From positions 1 to 21,308 of the IMG/VR virus record IMGVR_UViG_3300013285_000777: a DNA stretch of 21,308 nucleotides. The stretch is one strand, 5' to 3'. The number at the start of each line of letters is the position of its first letter. The stretch's first letter is position 1. A model generated the notes under the pieces. That model did not search any database. It saw only the letters and a list, made by a program, of their open reading frames with translations, and had not been told where the DNA came from. The position numbers were made by a program, and so were the translations under genes. Shown piece by piece: positions 14,860 to 21,308 of this stretch. Source of the DNA: a virus.

Positions 14860-15593
14860 TCAACCAAATTATTGCGGAGTGGCAAAAGAGTACTATGACG
14901 AAAGCTGAACAAGCATATACCTGCCGACACTGCAATAAATCTTTCACTAAAGAAACTACCCTAATTTCACATATGTGTGAGAAAAAGCGTAGGGCTCAAC
15001 AAGAGAAAGAAATTGGTGTTCAATGGGGAATGCAAGCCTATATGAAATTCTATGAAGTTACACAAGGCTCTAGTAAAAATAAAACATATCAAGACTTTGC
15101 TAGTAGTTCATATTATATTGCGTTTGTTAAATATGGGAGACATTGTGTTGATATTAAATGTACCAATTTCATATCATACACAACCTGGTTACTAAAGAAC
15201 AACAAAAAGCTAGACCAATGGTGTCATGATAGGTTTTATGAAGAATGGCTGAGAGATTATGTCAAAAAAGAATCAGTGCAAGATGCACTAGAACGAGCCT
15301 TAAAGGAAATGAATGAATATGCTGAATTACACCCAGAACTTAAAAATGGTTATGTTGATTATTTTAGGTATGCTGGTATTAATGGGATATGCCATCGCAT
15401 ATCAACTGGTAGAATTAGTTCTTGGATTGTGTATAACTGTGAATCGGGAATTGAGTTTCTTAGTAAACTTAATCAAGAACAAATTGCAATAATAATGCCG
15501 TGGATTGATCCTGATCATTGGCATAACCGATTCAAAGAAAATCCTCAAGATGTAGAATGGGCTAAATCAATATTGAGGGCAGCAGGACTATGA
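14856..15593 (+). CDS. Phage protein with N-terminal C2HC zinc finger
   Basis: 245 aa. Residues 21-46 (YTCRHCNKSFTKETTLISHM then CEKKRR) form a zinc-finger-like motif: C23-x2-C26-x12-H39-x-C41, with an unusually short H-x-C end compared with classic C2H2 fingers. A long helical body follows, with KFYEVTQGSSKNKTYQDFA, FVKYGRHCVDI, QWCHDRFYEEW and the C-terminal RISSWIVYNCESGIEFL. I recall a phage family with the same layout in replication-gene neighbourhoods. ATG 14856 overlaps the upstream stop; ATG 14895 is an alternative that keeps the finger. The end overlaps the next gene (ATGA), tying it to the DnaE-like mini-protein. Confidence 0.8.
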   Translation: MINQIIAEWQKSTMTKAEQAYTCRHCNKSFTKETTLISHMCEKKRRAQQEKEIGVQWGMQAYMKFYEVTQGSSKNKTYQDFASSSYYIAFVKYGRHCVDIKCTNFISYTTWLLKNNKKLDQWCHDRFYEEWLRDYVKKESVQDALERALKEMNEYAELHPELKNGYVDYFRYAGINGICHRISTGRISSWIVYNCESGIEFLSKLNQEQIAIIMPWIDPDHWHNRFKENPQDVEWAKSILRAAGL

Positions 15594-16177
15594 ATTTCAA
15601 TAGTGATGTAGACATTGATTTTCCTGACCGTCAACAAGTTTTAAATGTAATAAAACATATTGGTGCTAGTATTATTAAAGATGGTAATAAAACATCCCAC
15701 AATACAGGAATATATGTTACTGAGATACCGCATGATCCAATTAACAATAGAGCTACGATAGATTATCATGATGCAGAGGGCCGTGGATACATTAAGTTAG
15801 ATTTTCTTAATGTTGGATTATATTCTCAAGTTAGAGATGAGAAGCATTTAAATGAATTAATGGAACAAGATCCTCCTTGGCATAGATTATATGAGAAAGA
15901 GTTTTGTGCTAGATTGATTCATATTGGCAATCATTATGATATTCTATTACGAATGCCTGAAGCAGTTAATACTATTGCTAGATTGGCGATGTTTTTAGCA
16001 GTGATTAGGCCTGCGAAGAGGCATTTAATAGGATTGCCTTGGAATGAAGTAGCGAAGACAGTATGGGAGAAGACGGATGATAGTTATTCATTCAAAATGT
16101 CTCATAGTATTTCGTATTCACATTTAGTAGTAGTAAATATGAATCTTATTAATGAAGAGGTTAATCAACTTTTCTAA
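15590..16177 (+). CDS. Miniature C-family DNA polymerase-like (DnaE palm-like) protein
   Basis: 195 aa, far shorter than DnaE (about 1160). Four blocks in the right order match conserved DnaE blocks. SDVDIDF (5-11) matches PDFDVDF, so D8 and D10 line up with catalytic D401 and D403 of E. coli. SHNTGIYV (36-43) then GYIKLDFLNVG (66-76) match GKHAGGVVI and LVKFDFLGL, placing D71 at D555 and K69 at the triphosphate-binding Lys. FLAVIRP (135-141) matches LFRPGP. YSFKMSHSISYSHL (166-179) matches YGFNKSHSAAYAL. Everything between, and all of the PHP, beta-binding and OB domains, is missing. It could be a minimal nucleotidyltransferase or a repurposed non-catalytic fold. It starts with an ATGA overlap after the zinc-finger gene and its end overlaps the convergent minus-strand gene by 17 bases. 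The alignment was made by eye from memory of the E. coli sequence. Confidence 0.75.
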   Translation: MNFNSDVDIDFPDRQQVLNVIKHIGASIIKDGNKTSHNTGIYVTEIPHDPINNRATIDYHDAEGRGYIKLDFLNVGLYSQVRDEKHLNELMEQDPPWHRLYEKEFCARLIHIGNHYDILLRMPEAVNTIARLAMFLAVIRPAKRHLIGLPWNEVAKTVWEKTDDSYSFKMSHSISYSHLVVVNMNLINEEVNQLF

Positions 16178-16532
16178 CTAGTATTATTGATCTTCTTTTT
16201 GATCTACGGGACGCCAATTCTTTTAAAGAAGTTTGGGGTCCCATTTTTATTTCTACATCTCTACTATTCATTGATTTAACGCTGAATTTAAATTCGGCCC
16301 AATCTTGTTTAAGAAACAAATTGATTGGTATAGTGCGTTGGCATTCCCACCACCATTGCTCACCTAATTCCAAGAATCTAGTTTTTTGGTCAGCATCTTT
16401 TAATGTACCAAAATCATAGATAGTTGTTATTTGTTCGTCTGCATTTTGTATAATCCCAATGTAATCATTACCACCGTAGGTGATATAGGTTATAAATGGG
16501 TATCTAGTTAACAACTGTTTGATTTCTTCCAC
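16161..16532 (-). CDS. Conserved-looking phage protein on the minus strand, 123 aa
   Basis: About 123 aa if translation starts at GTG 16532; the frame stays open to a TTG at 16580 (139 aa) and contains no early ATG. Segments are VEEIKQLLTRYPFITYITYG, ELGEQWWWECQRTIPINLFL, KQDWAEF, VEIKMGP and the basic end SRRSKRRSIILVRK. It resembles a hypothetical family of T4-like phages with WWW...IPIN(L/V)FLK and a KRRxIxLVRK tail (recalled). It is the only minus-strand gene found in the window and runs convergently into the DnaE-like gene (17-base overlap). A TATAAATA at 16591-16584 on this strand is a candidate late promoter. No Shine-Dalgarno is seen. Confidence 0.7.
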   Translation of the reverse strand: MEEIKQLLTRYPFITYITYGGNDYIGIIQNADEQITTIYDFGTLKDADQKTRFLELGEQWWWECQRTIPINLFLKQDWAEFKFSVKSMNSRDVEIKMGPQTSLKELASRRSKRRSIILVRKVD

Positions 16533-16539
16533 GCGATTT

Positions 16540-16547
16540 AATAAATA
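16540..16547 (+). promoter_or_regulatory. Possible T4-type late promoter for tail genes
   Basis: AATAAATA matches the T4 late consensus TATAAATA at seven of eight positions and lies 19 bases before the first tail gene. The gene it precedes is structural, as expected for a late promoter. In AT-rich DNA such an octamer can arise by chance. Confidence 0.4.
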
Positions 16548-16565
16548 TGTTATAAGAGACCCAAT

Positions 16566-17060
16566 ATGCAGGCCATCCAAACATATTTATACAGTAATAA
16601 AATAGTGGTTCAGATTCTGGACACTACTATATTTAAAGTAAGGAACAGACAAGTGTACAGCAGACCCATTAAAATTTATCAGGGTATAGATAATCCTATA
16701 CAAGTTGTGATTAAAAATCAAGATCAAAAAGCCGTGAATTTTACTGGTTATCTTATGCAAGCTGGCATACAAGATCCTTTTAATAAAGTAACTTCATGCA
16801 GCTTTCCAGTAATTATGTCAAATATTTCACTGGGACAAGGGTCATTCGTCATAAGTGGTGCAATTGCTAATAGTTTAGAACAAAGATTTTATAAATTGAC
16901 ATTTAAAACAATACGAGTTAGTGATAATGTAGAATCACCAGTCTATATTGACGATAATTATGGTGTACCACTTGATTTGGAAGTATTACCAGCGTATTAT
17001 GAAACTGCTACTATACCTCCAGTATTAATTGAAAATGTAATAGATGCAGGAACAATATGA
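16566..17060 (+). CDS. Virion structural protein, BppU-like N-terminal sandwich
   Basis: 164 aa. After a short lead, residues 25-110 read VRNRQVYSRPIKIYQGIDNP, IQVVIKNQDQKAVNFTGYLM and further alternating strands. This resembles the immunoglobulin-like N-terminal domain of baseplate upper proteins and similar tail-fibre attachment proteins, with the typical K-GxDN...N-x-DQK-x-V-x-F-x-G pattern. Members sit between baseplate and fibre in virions. AAGAGA ends 6 bases before ATG 16566, a weak Shine-Dalgarno. It overlaps the fibre gene by ATGA, which supports a joint role, for example linking the fibre to the baseplate. The exact virion position is inferred. Confidence 0.75.
   Translation: MQAIQTYLYSNKIVVQILDTTIFKVRNRQVYSRPIKIYQGIDNPIQVVIKNQDQKAVNFTGYLMQAGIQDPFNKVTSCSFPVIMSNISLGQGSFVISGAIANSLEQRFYKLTFKTIRVSDNVESPVYIDDNYGVPLDLEVLPAYYETATIPPVLIENVIDAGTI
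16584..16591 (-). promoter_or_regulatory. Possible T4-type late promoter for the minus-strand gene
   Basis: Read on the minus strand this is an exact TATAAATA, the T4 late-promoter box, about 52 bases upstream of the GTG start at 16532. It lies inside the first codons of the divergent tail gene. Only the octamer supports it. Confidence 0.4.
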
Positions 17061-20000
17061 CTATTTCAAACACCAAGAATATTTTATTAAAACGTGGAAA
17101 TACTTCAGTAAGTAGTAATTATATTGGCCCATTGGGCGAAGTTACAATTGATACTGGTCTGAAGACTTTGCGAGTGCATGACGGTGCAACACCTGGTGGT
17201 ACATTAATTAGTGGAGTTGGTAGTCGGGGCGCTACAGGCATTCAAGGTAATGTTGGTCCTACAGGTATACAAGGAAATGTTGGTTCTACTGGTGCTACAG
17301 GTATACAAGGAAATGTTGGTTCTACTGGTGCTACAGGTATACAAGGTAATGTTGGTTCTACTGGTGCTACAGGTATACAAGGAAATATCGGTCTTAGAGG
17401 GGCCACTGGAGCCACAGGTATACAAGGAAATGTTGGTGTAATCGGTTCTACTGGTATACAAGGTAATATCGGTCTTAGAGGGGCCACTGGAGCCACTGGT
17501 ATTCAAGGAAATGTTGGTTCTACTGGTGCTACAGGCATTCAAGGAAATATCGGTCTTAGAGGGGCCACTGGAGCCACTGGTATTCAAGGTAATATAGGCA
17601 TTACTGGTGCTACTGGTCTATTGGGGTCAACAGGAGCTACTGGTACGGCTGGTCATGTTGGATCAACTGGATTTACTGGAAATGTTGGAGCTACTGGCCT
17701 TAAAGGTGATACTGGTACATTTGGTGCAACTGGTATACAAGGCAACGTTGGTATAACAGGGGCTACTGGTATAGAAGGAAATGTTGGTCCTAGAGGATTC
17801 ACTGGAAGTCAAGGGGTCAGTGTAACACTTCAAGGAACAAAACCAACTATTGCATCATTGTTATTAATAACAGGCAACTCAGGTGACGGATGGATTGTAA
17901 CTACTGGTGATGGTGGAACTCATTTAAATGGTAGCTTATGGTTTTGGAATGTAAGTACCAGTTCATGGAATGACATTGGACTTATTGTTGGTCCTCAGGG
18001 AGACGTAGGTAATGTTGGTCCTAGAGGCATTACTGGAAACATTGGGGCTACTGGAGCCACTGGGATTCAAGGTGATATAGGTGCCACTGGTGCTACCGGT
18101 GCCACTGGTGCTACCGGTGCTGTCGGACGAGGTATAGCAACTGGTGGAGCAGAAGGGCAAGTATTAACCAAACTAAGTAGTGATGATTACGATACTGGTT
18201 GGGTTGATGATGCTAAGGACAGATTGGTTACTGGTAATGTTAGTGTTATACTGGAGCCATATGGTAATTTAACTGTACCTGGACACATATTACCAATTTC
18301 TAGTCTCATGTATGATCTTGGATCACCTGATGCTCGTTTCCGTGATCTATGGTTATCTGGTAATTCCATTTACATAGGTAATAATACAATTAGTACCACT
18401 GCTGCTGGTATTACAATGGGTAATTTGGAAATTAATGGAGTTATAGACTTAAAACCATTAGATAAAATTGATACTATTCTTCGTAGTACTACCAACTTAG
18501 TTTTCCAAGCTGGAGCTACTGGTATTTACCAATGGACCTTTGGTGCAGATGGTACGACTACCTTTCCTGATAATGCTATTAAAAATAATAATAGCATTTA
18601 TATAATACCTGGTACTCTATTAGTACCTGATGTTGTAGTATATGCAGCCGATGATGGTGGTGCTGGTGGATCCTGGCGGTTGTTTATTGATGACATGGTA
18701 TATCCTACCATAGGTAATGATGTTGTCATCGGTTCTACTATAACTGTTTCGTGGGGCACACAAGTAACTGCTACTATCTTATACATTGAACATGATATAG
18801 AGTACGCCAAATGGATATTCACTGTTAATCAAGATGTATATACTGGATTCCCTGGATTTACCAATGGTACTGCCACATTTGGAGTCGGGCAACCTACATG
18901 GACCTTTGGTACTGATGGTGCGTTAATATTACCACTAAGTGGAACTGTTACTGAAACACAATTTGTTTCGGGAGGGTCGAATGGTCCTCCTGACACACAA
19001 GGGACCCTAGTGCTAAAACCCAATGGTGTTTATAATCCTTGGAACAATTTAACCATATACAACACAGCGTTCAACCCTGAGACACAGCATATACACCTGG
19101 CGTCGGGTGACTTGAATCGCACAGAGATAGTGCTGGGCAATGACAACAAGTTTGTCAAAGTCAATATTGATGGATCCGTTTGTGTTCAAAGCAGTGCTTA
19201 CTATTTCGAAGGTGCCCAGGCATTTGAGTTCCAACATGATGGAACACAAATTACAGAGATGCATTTCAGCCTTGGTGTGTATCCACGACTATACTATGTG
19301 GCGGTGGGCGATATCATAACTGATGTCAGCAACGGTAATACAGCAGTCATAACTGATGTTATCCATGACAGTAATATATCTATAATTTGTAGTATACCAA
19401 TGGATCCTGCTGGCACAAGCCCATTGGGCTATAGTTTTGCTAAACCCAATAGTACCGGTGGAGTATGGCAGTTTGGCACAGATGGTGGTTTAACATTACC
19501 CAGTGGCTTGCCTGGAACTACCAGCATAATAACTAGCGGAGGGGTTGGGTCATTTGGAGCTGATGGGATCATAGGCATCGGGTGGTCAGACAGTAGTTCA
19601 AACCCAACACAGATTTCAGCAGTAACAGCAGATGGCAATCGTGGTGTTGTGATACAAGCAGGAGCAGTTGCCGGAGGGCCACCGGTTCCGGATTACGCTT
19701 GGACCTTTGGCACAGATGGTGTGCTAACACTACCAGATGCTAACCTTGTAAACTACCCCAATGGTGTTATAAGTTTCAACTTTGAGGGATACAAATGGAA
19801 TCAAATTCGCAATCACAATTCTACTGTGTTTTTAGAAAGCATAGAAGACAACGGATCAAACCCTCCACTTTATGGCAATGGTGCTATACTTACGCAACTT
19901 GCTGTCAGCAGCAGTGATGTATCTATTAGTACTAATTTTCAAGGCAACGTTGAGCTTCCCTATAATTGGATATTTGGTCAGGATGGTGGATTAACGTTCC

Positions 20001-21308
20001 CAGATGATACTATACAGTACACAGCATATCAAGGTGCTGTTATGTTCAGTGCAACCGCGCCCACCCCTACAGCTAATTTAGGACGCTTGTGGTACAATCC
20101 TGAAGACGGACGTACCTATGTTATGTACAATGATCAGTGGGTTGATTCTAATCCGCCAGTAGTTCCTCATGCCAGTACCTATTTAGATGGTCTAGTAGTA
20201 GAGGGCACTAGTATCACCACAGTCTCATATGACTCTACCGATATTAAGATACATGATTTAACATTTACCGCTGACGGTCGTATTCAACTACCAGTAGGTG
20301 GGGACATCATTGATAGTCTAGGAAATAGTGTATTAGCAAATATCAATATTACAGATAGATTAGTCAACGGAAATTACAGTATATTGTTAGGAGCAGATGG
20401 TACGTTAACATTGCCAAGCGGGGCTGGATTTGGTCTGGGTGAAAGCGGACAACTCAAAGTCAATGACACTACTACTCAGTCACTGGACTTTCGGGACGCC
20501 GGCGGTCGTGGATTCTATACCAACGAGGATGGCTACGCATTGCGAAGTAATGGCAACAACACTTGGCAGTTTGGCACAGATGGTGGTCTCACATTGCCAA
20601 GCGGTGCTGGATTTGGTCTAGGTGACAGCGGACAACTCAAGGTCAATGACAGCATTACACAGTCATTAGACTTCCGTGACACAGGTGGGCGTGGTTTCTA
20701 TACTAATAGCGATGGTTTTAGTCTACGAAGTAACGGTAGTAACACTTGGAAGTTTGGTTTAGATGGTAACTTAACTGTTCCGGGCAATATCCTTATGAGC
20801 AATATTGGTGGAATTTATTCTACTACAGCAGGATATACTGTTGGTCTACGGATGAGTAACACTGAACCCAGTGTCAAACTTGTAGCACACAATCACGAGT
20901 GGCAATTTAATTCCAACGGTGTTTTAAAGTTTCCTATAGCGTATTCTTCAGAGCCTACAATAACAATGGCCGAATCAGCCAATTTATTAATCCAAGGGTA
21001 TAAAGCCTCAGGATTTTCTGAAAATGGCGGAAATGTTATTGTCAGCGGTGGATCGGCTGGTGATGGTGGCAACAATGGCAATGCTAATATATTTGGACAA
21101 CAGGTAACCGTACAAACACAACTAAGCACAGACCTTGGGTCACCGACATACAGTTGGACATTTGATGCAGATGGCAACTTGGCAGTTCCGGGTACAATTA
21201 AATCATCCACAATATCACAAGTGGGTTATCAATTTGTTGTTCAGACAGGGGTTGGTGGAGCAACCAATAACAACGGAGCCAGCGGCGTTAGTCTAGATCA
21301 CAGTGCGC
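17057..21308 (+). CDS. Collagen-like tail fibre protein (partial, 3' end outside window)
   Basis: Open from ATG 17057 to the window edge: at least 1417 codons without a stop. Residues about 9-50 (LLKRGN...GEVTIDT...RVHDG) resemble the Mtd_N fibre domain. Collagen-like Gly-x-y follows at about 53-254, rich in GATG and GIQGN. A non-collagen insert (about 255-311, WIVTTGDGG...LWFWNVSTSSWNDIG) looks like the small module that interrupts other collagen-like fibres. A second Gly-x-y block runs to about 358, then GGAEGQVLTKLSSDDYDTGW, a common fibre joint. The rest holds at least eleven copies of a W-x-FG-x-DG-x-LT-x-P motif, likely repeated beta-strand modules of a trimeric shaft. The Shine-Dalgarno GCAGGA is 5 bases upstream. 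It probably contacts the host surface. Codon choice changes near 19060. Confidence 0.9.
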   Translation, partial: MTISNTKNILLKRGNTSVSSNYIGPLGEVTIDTGLKTLRVHDGATPGGTLISGVGSRGATGIQGNVGPTGIQGNVGSTGATGIQGNVGSTGATGIQGNVGSTGATGIQGNIGLRGATGATGIQGNVGVIGSTGIQGNIGLRGATGATGIQGNVGSTGATGIQGNIGLRGATGATGIQGNIGITGATGLLGSTGATGTAGHVGSTGFTGNVGATGLKGDTGTFGATGIQGNVGITGATGIEGNVGPRGFTGSQGVSVTLQGTKPTIASLLLITGNSGDGWIVTTGDGGTHLNGSLWFWNVSTSSWNDIGLIVGPQGDVGNVGPRGITGNIGATGATGIQGDIGATGATGATGATGAVGRGIATGGAEGQVLTKLSSDDYDTGWVDDAKDRLVTGNVSVILEPYGNLTVPGHILPISSLMYDLGSPDARFRDLWLSGNSIYIGNNTISTTAAGITMGNLEINGVIDLKPLDKIDTILRSTTNLVFQAGATGIYQWTFGADGTTTFPDNAIKNNNSIYIIPGTLLVPDVVVYAADDGGAGGSWRLFIDDMVYPTIGNDVVIGSTITVSWGTQVTATILYIEHDIEYAKWIFTVNQDVYTGFPGFTNGTATFGVGQPTWTFGTDGALILPLSGTVTETQFVSGGSNGPPDTQGTLVLKPNGVYNPWNNLTIYNTAFNPETQHIHLASGDLNRTEIVLGNDNKFVKVNIDGSVCVQSSAYYFEGAQAFEFQHDGTQITEMHFSLGVYPRLYYVAVGDIITDVSNGNTAVITDVIHDSNISIICSIPMDPAGTSPLGYSFAKPNSTGGVWQFGTDGGLTLPSGLPGTTSIITSGGVGSFGADGIIGIGWSDSSSNPTQISAVTADGNRGVVIQAGAVAGGPPVPDYAWTFGTDGVLTLPDANLVNYPNGVISFNFEGYKWNQIRNHNSTVFLESIEDNGSNPPLYGNGAILTQLAVSSSDVSISTNFQGNVELPYNWIFGQDGGLTFPDDTIQYTAYQGAVMFSATAPTPTANLGRLWYNPEDGRTYVMYNDQWVDSNPPVVPHASTYLDGLVVEGTSITTVSYDSTDIKIHDLTFTADGRIQLPVGGDIIDSLGNSVLANINITDRLVNGNYSILLGADGTLTLPSGAGFGLGESGQLKVNDTTTQSLDFRDAGGRGFYTNEDGYALRSNGNNTWQFGTDGGLTLPSGAGFGLGDSGQLKVNDSITQSLDFRDTGGRGFYTNSDGFSLRSNGSNTWKFGLDGNLTVPGNILMSNIGGIYSTTAGYTVGLRMSNTEPSVKLVAHNHEWQFNSNGVLKFPIAYSSEPTITMAESANLLIQGYKASGFSENGGNVIVSGGSAGDGGNNGNANIFGQQVTVQTQLSTDLGSPTYSWTFDADGNLAVPGTIKSSTISQVGYQFVVQTGVGGATNNNGASGVSLDHSA
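17282..17389 (+). repeat. 36-nt tandem repeat in the collagen region (3 units)
   Basis: Units 17282-17317, 17318-17353 and 17354-17389 encode GSTGATGIQGNV or GSTGATGIQGNI and differ by only one to three bases, including synonymous GGA/GGT. Near identity at the DNA level suggests recent slippage or unequal recombination. Confidence 0.9.
17387..17629 (+). repeat. 81-nt higher-order repeat in the collagen region
   Basis: Units begin at 17387, 17468 and 17549 with the same ATCGGTCTTAGAGGGGCC and code for GLRGATGATGIQGN plus a variable half. The first two units are exactly 27 codons; the third decays after about 15 codons. It overlays the 36-nt family at its left end. Confidence 0.85.
20408..20773 (+). 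repeat. 183-nt (61-residue) tandem duplication in the fibre
   Basis: Two adjacent copies (20408-20590 and 20591-20773) encode TLPSGAGFGLG-(E/D)-SGQLKVND, SLDFRD-x-GGRGFYTN-x-DG, LRSNG-x-NTW and the FG-x-DG motif. Many differences are silent third-position changes, so the duplication is older than the 36-nt repeats. Confidence 0.88.

Noticed and set aside
17204-17587. Long open frames on the minus strand and other frames across the collagen repeats, rich in Ser, Thr, Pro and Cys
   Set aside because: They are mirror images of the in-frame Gly-x-y repeat; low-complexity composition keeps the other frames free of stops. No start signal or family match supports them.
17057-21308. A diversity-generating retroelement acting on the fibre, suggested by the Mtd_N-like start
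   Set aside because: No reverse transcriptase, template repeat or adenine-rich variable repeat is seen in the window; the end of the fibre gene is outside it, so only the visible part can be judged.

Overview
The window looks like part of a tailed-phage genome of the large T4-like (myovirus) type. The main evidence is a full-length UvsW-type helicase, a T4-style late-promoter-like TATAAATA site, densely packed genes with ATGA or TGATG stop/start overlaps, many tiny phage-type genes, and a long collagen-like tail fibre. Near-consensus TTGACA/TATAAT promoters in front of the small genes suggest an early region read by the sigma70 RNA polymerase of a Gram-negative, probably proteobacterial, host. 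The host itself cannot be read from the sequence. No tRNA, rRNA, integrase, IS element or CRISPR array was seen, and no stretch longer than 300 bases lacks a gene.

Region 1 (30-4869, +): a five-gene sugar operon. It holds an RmlB-like NDP-sugar 4,6-dehydratase, a glycosyltransferase-like protein, a sugar C-methyltransferase, a second glycosyltransferase-like protein and a GT4 glycosyltransferase, and it ends at a strong intrinsic terminator (4885-4925). Together they could make a C-methylated deoxysugar and attach it to the virion or to the host surface.

Region 2 (4927-9093, +): an early region of very small genes served by seven sigma70-like promoters. Four of these belong to a nearly identical repeated cassette (ATAACCACACGG, -35, GGTGC-like spacer end, TATAAT, shared leader, Shine-Dalgarno). 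Two others carry an inverted repeat exactly filling the -35/-10 spacer. The region includes three genes under 60 codons, a SWIM zinc-finger protein and an AAA+ ATPase.

Region 3 (9138-11206, +): five conserved-looking phage genes of unknown function in a tight operon, closed by a terminator (11224-11253).

Region 4 (11268-16177, +): a replication/recombination operon with a possible HARP-like DNA-binding protein, UvsW, two unknown proteins, a zinc-finger protein, and a 195-residue protein that looks like a miniature of the C-family (DnaE) polymerase active site. The last of these is the most striking item in the window.

Region 5 (16161-21308): one minus-strand gene converges on region 4. The plus-strand tail-fibre operon follows: a BppU-like structural protein, then a fibre with an Mtd_N-like start, collagen repeats and at least eleven W-x-FG-x-DG-type repeats. 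The fibre gene runs off the right edge of the window.
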